64,000 nucleotides of DNA from Rallus limicola (lineage: Eukaryota; Chordata; Aves; Gruiformes; Rallidae): contig JAKCOZ010000022.1 of NCBI GenBank assembly GCA_022605955.1, positions 1,674,001-1,738,000 of the forward strand. The letters run 5' to 3'. Under the pieces are notes generated by a model. That model made no database searches. It saw nothing but the letters and a program-made list of their open reading frames with translations, and was not told the origin of the DNA. This document shows positions 22,880 through 36,100 of the stretch, piece by piece; position 1 is the first letter of the stretch; each line of letters begins with the position of its first letter. Both the position numbers and the translations under genes were made by a program.

Positions 22880-22978
22880 TGGTCTGCAGATCAGGCTGTG
22901 GATGCTCAAGGCTCACCTTGGATCCCACTAGACAATCTTTAAAGTCCCTTCCAACCCAAACCACTGTATGACTCCATG
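22880..22978 (+). mobile_element. CR1 LINE 3'-end fragment
   Basis: The segment CACTAGACAATCTTTAAAG, GTCCCTTCCAACCCAAACCA, CTGTATGACTCCATGAC is the CR1 3' terminus, with the decayed 8-bp tail repeat. The upstream boundary is uncertain: the phrase 'gatgctcaaggctcacc' looks like diverged CR1. Confidence 0.85.
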
Positions 22979-25900
22979 ACCTCCAAGGGATGGCTGGGTG
23001 GGAGCTCAGTCTGACAGACACCCTTTGAATCATGTTAGGACTGCTGTGGCATCCCAGAAACACTCCTGCTTCCCTGCCCTGTGTTTGCAAAAAGCTCCAG
23101 GCCCTGGAAATGCAGCCACCAAGAAAAGTTCACGACCCCATCGGGAGCAGAGGCCAGAAGCAACCTAACAAAACCCAAGCTGTCACCCTCCAGGCAGCTC
23201 TGACTCCGCCAGCTTCTCCCATCCTGGCTGGAGATGGCTTTGGAGCTGTCCTGTTGAGGTCCTGGAGGTCCCAGGGGAACCACACTGCTCAGTTCTCAAG
23301 CCAACACTGGATCCAGGGCACCACACACATGCAGAGCACCAGCATGCGTCTGGAGCAAAGGGGAGATCTTTGCCAGTACATGATTGCCTCGATGTTGAGT
23401 CTTAGGCACATGTCCAAGCCATGTGATGATACTAAGCAGTGTCTGATAATAAAATCAGCACCAGACAGCAGAGCCCATTTGTTTCAGATCAAGGGGATTA
23501 CCAAGATTTTTACAGGTTTGCTAACAAACCGTGGGGTATTTGTGTGGAGTTGTCCGGGCCAAATCCATCTTCCTTGCAGAAGTCTCCCTGCAGCTCTGAC
23601 ACTGGGAGCTGGAGGAGCTGAGCATCTCCTTTTTTTCAGGCATGTGTTTTTTTCATCTAAACAGGATGGACTGAGAACACTATAGAACTCTCTCATCAGA
23701 AGCTGGCTAAAATGCACGGGTCTCTGTGTGTTTGAAGAGTTTTGGGTGTTGGGTTTTTTCCCTTGGGGGAAAATCATTCCTTTCCAAAAAAACAAGGAGT
23801 GCATAGAGAACATGATGTTAGGGGCATGAAGGTGCAGAAGGGCATGTGTGTGTCCTGCTCCTCCATCCGGGCAGGTCACAGCCCTGGGCAGTCCCCTGCG
23901 TTAGGGTCTGCACCTGTGGTGTTGGAATGGAGTTCCTCACCGAGCCCCCAGCCCTGACCCACCCGTTATGCTGGTCCTCAACCTTGAGCCAGCACTGGGA
24001 ACCCCAGGAACCGAACACCCAAAGGAAGAAATCTCTTCAGCAGCACCCATTCATGGGCAATTAGCAGTCTGTGCAGAGCAAAAATCAACATGCAATCAGC
24101 CTGGGGCATTTCAGCTCCTTGTTGTGTATCTTAGTGTTTCTGAGTGTTCATGCTGTGCTAGTGTCACGTTTTCAGGTTTTCTCCGTGGTGGAGGCAGCTC
24201 AAGCCTTCCTTTTCCTTCCCACCACTCCACCCCCACCCCCAACCATGCAAGGTGGAAGCCCTCCCAAGCACCATGACTCCAGAAGCTTGGCCCTTAGGAG
24301 AAACATCACATCACATGGAACTCAGGGAGGACAATTTGGCAGAGCTGCAGTGTAGCATCCAGCTCTGATGGATTCTTCTGGAGGAGAGGCGGGATGCACC
24401 GAAGGTGTCTGAGTCACACCCCATCCTTTAACCCTCTCCATCTCCCCCTATGCCCTGTACTGTTGGTAAAGCTGGGAAGAGAAGTGCTGTTGGTGGGTAT
24501 ATCACCCAGGAGCAACCCTGAACAGCTGCCTGGGGACCTCACGATGCTGCAAACTGGTGAAGCTTTGCGATCACTATTTTTCCAGCCAGGTTGCCCTGGT
24601 TTTGAATCGCTGCTGAGCCCCTCACTGCAGCCATCTCCTCTCAGTGCCCACAGGCAGCAGGAGGCTGACTATGCCCATTTTACAGGTAGGAACCAAAGGC
24701 AGCAGCCGGTCCTGAGCCTGTCAACAACCTTTGCCTGCTCAAGACCAAGACATAGTAAGACAGTGGGGTGCCTCAGCAGAGCAGGATCTGGCTGGAGACC
24801 AAATGCAGGAGTGTCTGAGGTAGGGATGGAGGGAGACTGGAGCAGAGAGGGATGGGATGGGACAGAGGGGTGCTCCTGCACTCACCTGCCAACAAGTTCC
24901 CCCCTCTGGGAACTTCTGTGGGGAGCAGCACAGCCTTTGCCCCTTGCCCCATGGACTTCTGGTGTGGGGTGTGTGGTGTCCCTGTCCCCCCATGCCCAAA
25001 CCAGCAGAAGCCCCTCCCAGCACTGCCCTCGGGGAGCCCCCTCAGCCAGCACAAGGCCGTTCCTCCCCAAGAGCGTGTCAGAGCCAAGGCCGCCAACCGC
25101 ACAGCATCTGAGGGGTTAAGAAAACCGAACCTGCCACAAGAGATTTGAGCAGAAACTCCACTAGAGACCTTGAAATCCTGTTAATTGATGCCACACATGT
25201 GCTGCATTTAACCTCTGCCCTTTGCTGTAATAGTTTACACAAGTGGCACGAAGGCCGATGTCTCCTGATGCGCGGGGGCGGTCTGCGCAGGCCCGAACCT
25301 GCTGCGATCGCACCGGGCATCCTTCGAGCAAGGGTCACCCCCTTGGGCCAAGTCCCTCTCCACCCCAAAGTTGCTTGTGGTCCCTCCGCTGGGTGTTCAG
25401 CCCACAAGCCCTTGCACAGGATTCAGCCGCTGTTTGCAGCAAGTCCTGGCACAGGAAGGGTTCAGTTTTACTCAGCTATCTGCAACAGCCTCTTGCCACA
25501 GCCTCTGGTGTGAGCGCAGTCCTTACAGCTGGTGTCTGGGCAGGCAGCGTGTCCATCCTGCTGGGTCTCACCTGGGGTGGAGAGAGGAGCTGTTTGTGGT
25601 TAACACCAAGGTGTAGGACCAGCAGCTACCCAGCCTTGCTGACACGAGGTTTGTTCTTTATTGCTCATGAGTCTTTATTGCTGAGGAGTCAAGAAAAGAT
25701 CAGAAGAGTTATGGCCGTTGTTAACCCCTGTTATAGCCAGGCAAAGGACAGAGGTAATGAGTCCTCCTGGGTTTATCCATCTTAAAAACACCCAAGTAGG
25801 TGAAAAATTTAAAAAATAATCTGTGCCTCCTACATGATACAGGTTGTGCTTCAAACCAGCCTGTTCCCACTGGTACCCAGGCTTCAGAGCTGGCCACAGG

Positions 25901-26839
25901 TTTGCTCTGGTGGTGTGGCATTAGGAGGAATGAAGAGAAGTTCTCCAGGATGAGGCAGGAGACACCAGGACTTGCTGCCAGTAGGGAAGGTCCCAGGGCT
26001 ACAAGGACTTGCAGAGCTACCAGTGATAATGCTCTGCCTGCTTGCCTCTCAGCCAGCCTCAGGAGCTGATACCTCCTCCAGGATGACTATGCCCAGTTAG
26101 GTGGCAGGTAGGTGGTGGATCCATCATACTTCCCAGGCTGGGTTGGTCAAGACACAGCACTCTTGGGTCACCAGGGCTGTGCCAGCATCAAGAGCAGCCC
26201 ACCAGCCATGAAGTATGCATATTATATGATTACAGCAGTATAGTTAACCAATAAATAGGTCATCTGCAACGACTCCTAAAGTTTCTCCTTCAAATTCATA
26301 CCAAAAGGTGTAAATCAAAACATCAGTTCAAAAGCGTTATTTTTTCTTCCTCTTGGAAAGCCTAAAAAGAGTTGTCAGTTCTCCTTTCACTGTTCCTGCC
26401 TTCCCTCCACAGACCGTGAGGAACTGGCCTGGACAACCCTGATGCTGGTGGAGAAGAGAACTGACCCTTCTGTGTTCTTCCAGCCAGCTGTAAATTTAAA
26501 CCTGGTAACACTGAAGGTCCTATTTTGTTTCAGAATATTTCTGATCAGCCAAGCACCTGTCCATCAGAACATTTGTGGGCATAGGTCCCAGGTGGAGAGG
26601 TGGATGCAGGGCAAAGTCTGGTAGCATGAGGGGTTTCTCAGAGATCCTTTGGGCCAGGCACCTCTGACAAAGCCTCACCTCACAAGGGACCATTGCCCAC
26701 CACATTAAAGGCTGGATCTTCAGCAGCTCCTGCTTGGAACTGCGGGACACGGGACCTCTTGCCAGCACCACCTCCGGGTGGGAAACAACTTGAGAGCGGC
26801 TGCCAGCGCTGCCTTTGACATCATGAGAGGGAGGTGAAG
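22979..26839. other. Non-coding stretch, no gene recognised
   Basis: Frames such as 24394-25119 (241 codons) have no domain. A tiny phrase at about 24672-24700 resembles a reversed MIR tail but is too short. A CpG-dense spot lies at about 25248-25325. A+T-richer patches at 25135-25240 and 26200-26345 are weaker versions of the islands listed separately. Confidence 0.6.
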
Positions 26840-27290
26840 CGGAGAGCCTCACCCCGTGCTAATCAGCCAGGCCCTTGTTTTATCTCCAAATGTTCCTGCA
26901 CGCAGCCATGAAAGCTGCCCAGCCAATATCCCAGAGACGATTCTCTTTGAACGGCCGCTTTGTCTGGTAACTTTATTTACACTTTTGATGCCAATGTTTA
27001 TCCACTCTTTAAAAAGCTATTCAGAGCGTCTCTCAAATTAACTTCAGATGTGAGAGCAATGGGAACATTCCCTACATCATATTTCATACACTTTCGTGTT
27101 ATTTAATTCTTGGAAACTCTTTTTTTTTTTAAATATAAAAATATTTTTTAAAAAATCTCCAAGGTTTTGGAGAGTATAACCTCTCCCTGTGTGGTCTGCA
27201 AAATCTGGCTGTAAAGCTCTTTCCTAAAGTTCACAAACTCCATTATAAATCGTCTCCTTATCTTGCTTATTGGGTTTCTGTTTTCACTGA
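26840..27290. promoter_or_regulatory. Large A+T-rich island, candidate conserved non-coding element
   Basis: About 450 bp contain GCTAATCAG, CTTTGAACGG, a forkhead-type TATTTAC (26974-26980), CAAATTAACTTC, GTTATTTAATTC, a T/A run at 27120-27155 and CATTATAAATCG. It shows no microsatellite structure over most of its length and no recognisable transposon. It is the longest sustained A+T-rich block in the first half of the window and fits the usual look of a developmental enhancer. Function is inferred. Confidence 0.4.
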
Positions 27291-27395
27291 CATACATCCT
27301 GGATAAGAAAATGCTCCAAGTGGCCTCCACCAACAGTGCCCTGCTCCACTGGCAAGAGGAGCTCTGCCTGGGAATGGCTGGCACGGACGCCCAGA

Positions 27396-27490
27396 GAAGA
27401 TGGGGATGGAGTGGGATGGGATATAGGGTGGGATTGGGGTGACTGGAATGGGATGGGTGAGACAGGATGGTGTGGGATAGGATAAAATTA
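27396..27490 (+). repeat. GGGAT-type purine-rich simple repeat
   Basis: Irregular repeats of GGGATGG, GGGAT and GGGTGGGAT run for about 95 bp. The sequence has drifted, so copy number cannot be stated. Confidence 0.75.
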
Positions 27491-30400
27491 TGAGATGATG
27501 ATAAGAAACAAGACCAGATGAGACCAGACAAGAGCACTGCATTTTCCCTTTCACCACAAACCTTCTCTCAGATTTCAATCTTTTTCCTTAAGATGCCTTA
27601 GGAAGAGGAAAATTACTTTCTGCACAAGGAAAAAAGCCCAGAGCAGCCTGGTACTCACAGGGCTCCCTGGAGACCCATGGCCCAGCATACCCAAGCCCCA
27701 TTCTCTGGACCCCAGGAAGCAGCTGCAACCATCAGCTGCACCATGTGCCCATGGCAGTGTGTGCACTGACTCTCCCAGAGGTGACCACCTGGAGCTGGAA
27801 TAAGGCATCACCTATGGCCAGGATTAGTCTTTCCTTCTCCTGTCCCCAGAACACGGGTTTGGTACGGATCAGGTCATAGGCAAGAAGGTTCCTCCCCTCG
27901 CAGTTGAGGACCCTTCGCAGCCTCTGTTGTGTAGACTGCAAGGGTCACCCAGGAGGCTGGAGCAAAACTGGCAACATCACCATCTCCCAGACAGAGGCGT
28001 CACTGCCTCCGGTTAGGTCTTGGGCTGTGGCTTTCCAGCTGTGAGAGAAGTTAAAAGGCCTCTTCCCAGGGGAGCAATTTTCCAAAAATCCAGTAGGCAG
28101 CTGGAGACAGCCTCCAAATCCAGCCAGCAGAGCCGAAAATCATGCTTGAATGCAGGTATTTCATCAGCAGCCGGCCGATGGTCCCTACGGCAGACGGGCT
28201 CCTCCCTGCCCGCAGACCGGGGTGTCCGGCAGAGGAAACCAGGCAGCCGAAGGACCCGGAGCAGATCCGGAAAGGCAGACTGTTCCTGCTGCTGAGCCAG
28301 GCCAGAGCGGTGTCCGATGAAAACCACCGCATCTCCTGGGACACTGCAGCTGCGAACAAACCTCTGGACAGGGCTAAAGAGGACCTGATGACAGCAAAGG
28401 GCTTGGACAGGGAAGAGGGAATCCGAGACGCTGTATTATTTGGACTCATTAGCAAGCAAGACTTCCATGCGGTTAACACCCGCCCTGCTCCAGCGCCAGG
28501 ACCCAGTGTGCCAGACAAATCCATTCCTGACCTAAAAAACAGGGGTCTGGGAAAATGGAGGGTGGCTTCATCACCAGCCCTGCAGCCACAGCAGGGGTGC
28601 CTGTGCCAGATCGATACAGGGGCTTCCCCGGGGTCCCCCCAGGAGGAGGCAAGGCTGCAGGTTGTGTGCTGACGCTGCTCATCCCTGACCACCTCATCCC
28701 AGGTGACGCAGCAGGGACTGAGATGTCCATGGGGATGGCTGGAGTGAGAAGAGAGCCAGGAGGGATGCCGGAAGGGAGGCCGCTGTGCTAATCCGGGCAT
28801 GGTTGGACATCCAGGTGAGACCACGGGAAAGGTTTATCACCTTCCCTGGGTGTCAGGGACAGGCAGGGGGTGGCACTGAGTCCTCCTGGCAGGCTCGGAG
28901 ACATCCATTATTTATAGAGCACTTGGGGATGCTCAGAAGCAAGGCGCCACACAAGCACAAAATGTCATTACAAAGGATATGATTTAAGGCCAGGCAGGGC
29001 CGGGAGGGGAGGGGGATCCAGTTTGCGTTGAAGACTATACAAAATAAATCCTGCCCGAAAAGCTTCCCGCCTCCGCAGCAGAAAGTGGAGCTGTATCAGC
29101 CTGGCTGTCTCTGCCCTGCTCTCCTTCTTCCTTTTACAGGCATGAAGAGATTTTTTTTTTTTGCTCATCTTTGCTGCAAGGCTTGCTAGGTCCCGCCAGC
29201 TGATCCACGGCCAAGGGGAACGTCAAGGGAGGGGTGAAGTGAAGGGATCCAGCTCTTGTCCAAGGTGGGACCACCACAGCCATGTCTGCCCTCAATTGCA
29301 CGACCTGCAGGGTCACAGAGGGATGCAGGCTTTGCAAGGATGCAGCGTAGGCACCACTGGACACGTGCACCAGCTGGGAGAAGCGGCAGCAGAAGGAAAG
29401 ATAGTGAGACAGAAGCCACATCTCCAGCGTGCCAACACCCCACACCTCCCATTTTATAGCTGGGTTTGGGGGTGCTCTGCCCAGCCCTGGGCTCTCTTCG
29501 CCCCAGGTGCCCATGGCAATGCACATCCTCCTGCTGCCAGTCTGAGCCCAGACCTCTGCTGAGAGAGCAATTCAACCAGCTCTCCCCTTCCCAACTCCAG
29601 TGACAACACCCGGCCACGCTGCCAGCACTGCCTGCACCACACAGCCCAGCGTCACACATACTAGTTGACATTGCCACCATGGGGAGAAGAGCCCTCAGCT
29701 ATCACAGATGTGCAGGAAGAGCTGGGCGGGATCCAGCCATCGAAGAACGACCTATGAGCCACCTTTGGAGGGGAGGCAATGGGGAGACCCAGGATGGTGC
29801 CTCACTCCTCTGGCTGCCACGATGGTTTGGGCAGACCTTGCTGGTGCAGCTGAGGACACGTCCGTGTGCTCACCCTGCCACTCTGCCAGAGGCCAGGAGT
29901 CCTGACGTGCTGCAGACTGTGTCTGTCCCTCACCCGGGCTCCATGGTGGCCAGGCAGGGCCCTGGGGTGGCAGCAGGGTGTTTGGGACTCCCCTCCCAGC
30001 CCCACCACAGGCTGGGGATGCGGTGGGTCAGGGCTCAGCCCTGCACTGCCACTGGAGCAGGAGCAAACTGAAACAGGCTCCAGTCAGTAGGAATCCCCCC
30101 GCTAACCCTCCTCCAGACTTCTCAGCTTGGCTGGAAATGGGACAAAAGGGGATTCTGGCCAGGATGGTTTGCCAAAAGTGTTACTTTTTTATTTTAAGGG
30201 AAATTTCAAAATGAAAATTCTTCATTTTTCAGCTTTCCTGTGAATTCTTCTCTCTCTCCCACCCAGGGCAGGTAAGCAGCCAAGTGTCGTTTCCATTGGA
30301 AGGGAAATCTTCTGCCTCCTTTCCCTTGCATTTTCTAGGAAGGAGAAGAAGCTCAAGATAAAGCCAGAGGAAGGGGAAGCCCACTGGAATAAATTAGCCA

Positions 30401-32759
30401 GCAGCAAAGTCATTAGGAAATGTTAAATGAACAAACAATGATTTGCTGCTCTCCTTAAATTTCAAACTGAACTGCCCCTGCAGAGGATGGGTATCTCCAT
30501 CCCCACCAACATTCAGGAAGAAAAAGAGGGGTCATCTTTATCTTGTCTTGGTGATGCCACTTAAAGCCCTTCACAGTTTCTTCCTGCAGCTGCCCAGTCT
30601 CCACCTTTCACCGTGGTGAAGGGGAACCCTTTTCCCAGGAGAGCTGCCACAATGTCTGGATGATTTTCCTTCTCTGCTGGCTCCCAAGGAGGGTGAGGAG
30701 ATACAGCTCCAAGCCCAGATACCTCTGTGATTTGGCCTCAAGTCAAACAAGACAAACCCTGGCCTGCAGGCAGCTTTCACAAGGAATTTGTGACCCTAAT
30801 TAGAAAAATAAGGGCACATTCATGCAACATATAAATATAAAACAAAGGTTGAGTCTAAAGATTCAGCGTCTAGAGAGGAGAGAAACCAAAGAGGCCCCAA
30901 AGTTTCCGAGTTCCTGTTGGCTTTGGAGAGAGGTCCATGCCTGGGGAAGTTCAAGCTTCTCCAGATCTCCAGGGTCTGCAAAACCTGCACTGAGGCTCTC
31001 CAGCCAGCAGGCTTGCTCCCACGGTTTCCGGCATTTCCTCGTGTGGGAAGGTCTGGGAAACACTGCAAGAACAGCCTTTCATGAAGTATTTTGGCACCTT
31101 CGCTTCCAACGGGGATGCAGAAAGTACAAAGGCTGCAAAACCTAAAAAATAATATAGGGGAAGGAGGGCTAACCCAACGTTTTCAAGCATTTGCAAGTTT
31201 GACTTGGGGGTGGTTCAAGTTGGAGGTGAAAGTTCGGGCGAGGTGCTCATTTCCCATGAATCAGAGCATCCCTACTGATCCTGACCAGCACAGCACCGAG
31301 CTGCAGGAAGCTGAGGGTGGAGAAGCAGCCCTCAAGGGGTAGGGACTCACAGCAGAGACAGGCCCTGGGGCCAGGGCTTCGCTGCCCCCAGCCAGGGGAG
31401 CCTGGGGCTGGGAGCTGAGCTTAGCCCCGAGCAATACATCAGAGCGTGGATGGAGGGTAACAGCCCAGGCAGTGCAGGCAAGACACAGGGATGTGGGCAA
31501 GGAGGCCAGGCACCCCAATGGGAACCCTGCCACTCTGGTTCAGCAGCTGGAGGTGGTGCCAGGATGACCTGGAGAAGGTCCCAGGATGACCCAGGTTCCC
31601 TCTGAACCCCTAACAATGAGACACAGCACCACATGGCTGATGCCTCCAGGCAACTCCACGGTGCTGCTGGGCCAAGCCAGTGGAGGCATCTGAGCTTCAA
31701 GCACGGTGCTCAGACTCACTGGAGTGGGGCAGCAGAGCTGGGTGAAGGACAGGGACTGGGTGTTGCACTCACAGCTGGCACCATCCCCCTCTGAGTGGCT
31801 CTGGGGAGTTTTGAAATTCTCCAACAATGGTAAATTCCTTCCTGTCTCCCTCAGAAAAAAATACCAAAAACCAGTAAGAAAAAATCCTGCTTTAGGCAAA
31901 CTGAAGCATTTTTGCTCAATTTCCGACTTTCCTTGATTTTGACTTTTCCATTTTGCCTTGGACAACATGAGGCAACAGCAAATTAAAACAAAGTGTCATT
32001 TTTTCCCAAACCTGCACTGTAAATGACCTGTCCAGGATCTGCTGGGTGGAGATGTGCACTGCCAGAAACACAAAAAAGGGAAAAGAGGTCCCAAAGCAAA
32101 ATCCATGCAGCTTCCCAGAGCTCAGACACATCGTCCTGCTCAACGCCACATCCTTCCATCAGCATTTCACTGACCATCAGGGCTGGTTTTCTGCTGAATC
32201 ACCACGTCAGCATCCCTTGTTCTGCTGTTTAGCCTGAGTCCATACTCTGACGTCCCCCACATCCCCTAATTATTATATGGGGGGTCTTTCATTTGAGAAA
32301 CAGTCTTGCAAGCATGTAAGATATGCTTGGCAGAGCTCAGAGCATGTGTAAAGGCATCCCCACCTTGCAGACAGCAAGCCAAGGATGAAGGCTGCTCACG
32401 GTTGGTGTGGCTGCCCCAGCATCACTACCACACTGTGCTGGAAATGGCTGGAAACAAGTCTGGAGGGTTTCTCAGGTCACCAGTGGAAGCTGCAGCTGAG
32501 ACTGGTAAAGGACACGACCTCAAGCTCCAACATGGCCCCAGGACCTCCAGGATGGTCCAGCCTGGAGCCCCCAGCCCACTCTGAAGCCATGCTTTCCACC
32601 AGGACTGATGTGCCACATCTGGAGCCCGATGCAAGCAGACAGCACAGGAGCATCCCTAAAAGGACCTATAGACTGGGAGGAGCCTTTCCCCACCTGCCCT
32701 GCCTAGTGCCAGTCCCTTCCCATACAGTAGCACCCATTTCTTCAAAAGACTTTGAACAG
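27491..32759. other. Non-coding stretch, no gene recognised
   Basis: A CpG cluster occurs at about 28165-28330, inside frames on both strands (28142-28672 plus, 28051-28824 minus) that carry no recognisable domain. Small A+T-richer patches lie at about 28905-28985 and 30180-30240. A T homopolymer lies at about 29150-29162. No transposon was recognised. Confidence 0.6.
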
Positions 32760-33140
32760 TGAAGAAAACAACATATGTGATCCAAATTGCAAAAACACAG
32801 CCCCAACAAAGGCTGTAAAATCTAATAATTAACAGGGCAAATAAGCTGAACGCCCATTAGGTTGCACATATTAGGTAATGACAAGTAGTCTGCAATAACC
32901 ACTTCTGAATGGACTTCACCCAATATGCATTTAATTAGGATTTAATAAAGCAACAGCATGTTCTTAAAGGCCAATTAGAAACATATTCAGTGAGGTTTAG
33001 AAGCTATGTAATAGATGCCTGTAGGAACCAGATACGTGCTGATTACATAGCTATTAATCCTCAATAAAGGGTCTAATAATCATCTTGTGCTTCAGGAGCA
33101 GGCAGCTGCTTTATTAAATCTTAATGAAACGCATACTTGG
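32760..33140. promoter_or_regulatory. Homeodomain-motif-dense A+T-rich island
   Basis: About 380 bp carry many TAAT/ATTA cores, including TAATAATTAAC (32823-32833), CCCATTAGG, ATATGCAT followed by TTAATTAGG (32923-32939), CCAATTAG, the bicoid-class TAATCC (33055-33060) and TAATAATCAT. It is complex sequence, neither tandem nor transposon-like, bounded by ordinary G+C-rich DNA. It is the strongest enhancer candidate on composition. Confidence 0.45.
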
Positions 33141-36100
33141 GGGCTTTCCTTCAAAGCCAGCCCATGTTAGGAAGATGGGCTTAGAAGTGGCAGTCTGCTG
33201 AGAGAAAAGACCCCCCTCCTCGTCACCACCTCTGCCACCGCTGCGGCAGGTTTGAGGCCAACTCTTCCCCCAGAGCAGCCAGGATGGCAGCAGTTAGCTC
33301 CTGCTCCGGCAGGAGTGAGAGATCTCCAGGTCTGGGAACACCAGGAGATGCTTCACACTGCACTGAATATTTGCTTACGTGGGGAACCAGGGGAAACACC
33401 TCTGTGAGCCAGAGCATCCATCTGATCCATGGCTCCATGTCCGGAGCATCCCTGCGCGGCTCACACCAGCACTCTGGGCAGAAGGGGAACGGAGCCTTGG
33501 TCTCAGTAGGACAGTGCCATATGCTGACAGGAGCAGCTCAGCCCCTTCTCCAGGAATTTGCCTCCTGCCTGGATTCACTGCTGCCCACAAAGGAGCCAGA
33601 CTGAAGTCAGTGAGTTCCCACCGTCACCCAAAGAGGAGCCAGGTGGTGGCTTCTTGCCACATAACCTGTCGGGTGGGAGGTTGGTTTAAGATCTGCCAAG
33701 CCATTACTAAGTCCCATGGACACACTCAGACAAGCCATGCCCATGCCTTTCCACCACACCTCTGTCAGAAAGCCAGCAAAATGGTGTGGCAGCCTTAAAA
33801 ACTGTCAGATTGCAAAAACTTTTAATAAACACCCATCTGTTTCTTCACCTTCTGTTTTCCCAGCTCGCTGACTCATGGGTTTGGATTTTCCACGGTGGCT
33901 GGAAACTCCATCAACTGCAGTTGTGATGCAGCCATACTTCACCTCTACACTGCCCCTGAGGTGAAGGGGTGCCCAGTCCTCATCCCAAAATATTCAGGAG
34001 CAGAGACTGCCCCAATAGAGCAGTCAGCTCTTAGGTAAGCATTGCCTGCCCATCCTCCCCCACCGCCCAGGAGGACAGAGGCACCGCAAGCCAGAGCTGG
34101 TGCAATGGGGCCAGCACCCTGGAATGGATCCAAGCCCCATGGCCAGAAATGGCACCATGTGGCAGCTCAAGGCTCTGCCCACCAGGTCAGACTGGGGCTG
34201 GAAGATGCCAATCCCAGTGGGGTCCTGTCTCAGGCCAAGCCTGACTCCTAATCAGCAGCCCTTGTTAACCCTCAGGACTCAGCAGTGCCACCTTGCCCCC
34301 AGATGTCCAGGCAGAGGGCAGAGCCGGGGCCCCATCTGCTCCCTGGCCACGTGTGGGTCCAAGCCCAGGCAGAGGGTGCCCAGTACTGAACTTTGCAGGG
34401 GAGCAGCCAAAAGCCAGGACAAGCCATGGGAAGAGTGGCAGGAGCCACGAGCAGCCTAGGGGCAAGAGGTGATGGCAATCAGTGAGGGTGAGCCATGAGG
34501 TGGCCCCTGCAGCACTGAGCTTCAGCAGAGTCCCATGCTCCCCACAGCAGTGGGAACAGGCAAAGCAGGGAAAACACCAGGATACTCACATGATATCCCA
34601 AATATGCTGCCTTTTGGAAAGCTCTCTGCCATGTTACACTCTAATCAGCCCAATTAAGCACAGCTCTAAAGCACAGGGCCAGCTGCTCACTGGCTTCCCT
34701 AAGATGGGCAAAGTGCATCCAAGTCCTTCTCTTGGCCATGGGTCTTTGTAGCCAGGGGAGCAGATTGGAGGGGCAGTGCCCCACTGGCCTGCAGCTATGG
34801 GGCCGAGGAGGGCACCTCCAGGGACCCCCCAGCTCTGTGACAGTGCTGCCTCTACCTGCCCTGAGCACCACTTGTGCTCCCACCTGCTGAGCCCCCACAC
34901 TGGCTCTTGCACAGCACCAGGACACCTATGTTCCTGCTTCCCCCAGACCGTACACCAGCATGCCAGCTCCATGCAGGCATCACTCATGATATGAGTGGCC
35001 ACCAGAGCAGAAGTCCTGTGAGGACCGGCACTCAAGCATCCCTCATTTTATCACCTGCACCAGGTATGCAAATCCTCATGGGTTCCTGACATCCCAGGAT
35101 CTACATTCACCAAAATAGCAAGACCATCCCTTCCCATGCCCACAGCTTTCCTGGACAAATGTCTCCAAAAAACGAGTCACAATGTACCATAAGCAGGGTT
35201 CTGGGGGTGCCTGTGGGAATGACTTAACCACAGACACCCACTTTTAAGCATCTTCTCTGCATCAGGAAACTGAGTGAAGAAGGATACTCTGTGTGACCAC
35301 CACAGACTCTGTTTACCTCTGTTAGGAACCTTCAGGTGGTCCTTCCCATCCAACCACGGGTGGCTGGACACCACACTGCTCTACTGATGAGCTCCAAGCA
35401 GAGATGTCTTGGCTGGGTAGAAGTGCCTACAGCTAGCACAGCCTCTCCCCACTCCCAAGACATCCCACTGCTCTTGTTCAGCCAAGCTGCATTTCCCACA
35501 GCATTCTGGTCAGCAGTTTTCTGGTGGAAAACACAGCTTCTGCAAAAGTAATGTTTTCCCTGCAAGAAAGTTCTGGGTTCCTCCCAAGGACCAAGCCTCA
35601 GGTTTGTTTAGCTGAACCAGAAAGATTTGAGGTAAGCTTATTGTGAAACCTCCCAGAACATATCACAGGTTGCTGTCATGCACCCCAAGTCCCACCACAA
35701 GAAGCTCAATCCAGGGAGAAGGCCAGGGGGCTGCCAATGCCCCACCAACTCAGGAGGACACGGGCTGGTGTTGGGGAGCTGAAAACAAAGTTTGCTGAAT
35801 GGAGTGTTTCTGCCCTCATTTGTTAGTTTTGTTGTGTGTGGGGTTTTTTTTCTTTTTGGAACTTTCCATCCCACAGAAGATTTTAACAAGTTGATTTTTC
35901 CACCCTCTTGAGGACAAAAACAAATTCTGAAATATCACCATTTCCACACAGGCAAAGCTCCTGATTTTCAGCCACTTTCTCCCAGGACTGACACCCACAC
36001 CACCCACACAGAAGATACACACAGGCACGCTTGACTTGCAGCCCCTTCCCCAAAAGGGGCCTTTAGGTGTTCAATAAGGCACAAGCCCACAGCATCTCAT

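Noticed and set aside
24672..24700. CCCATTTTACAGGTAGGAA phrase resembling a reversed MIR tail
   Set aside because: Under 30 bp with no MIR core beside it.
24394..25119. 241-codon plus-strand frame
   Set aside because: No domain, and compositionally like its untranslated flanks.
28051..28824. 257-codon minus-strand frame with 176-codon plus-strand frame opposite
   Set aside because: Both arise from a CpG-rich, A+T-poor stretch where stops are scarce; no recognisable family.
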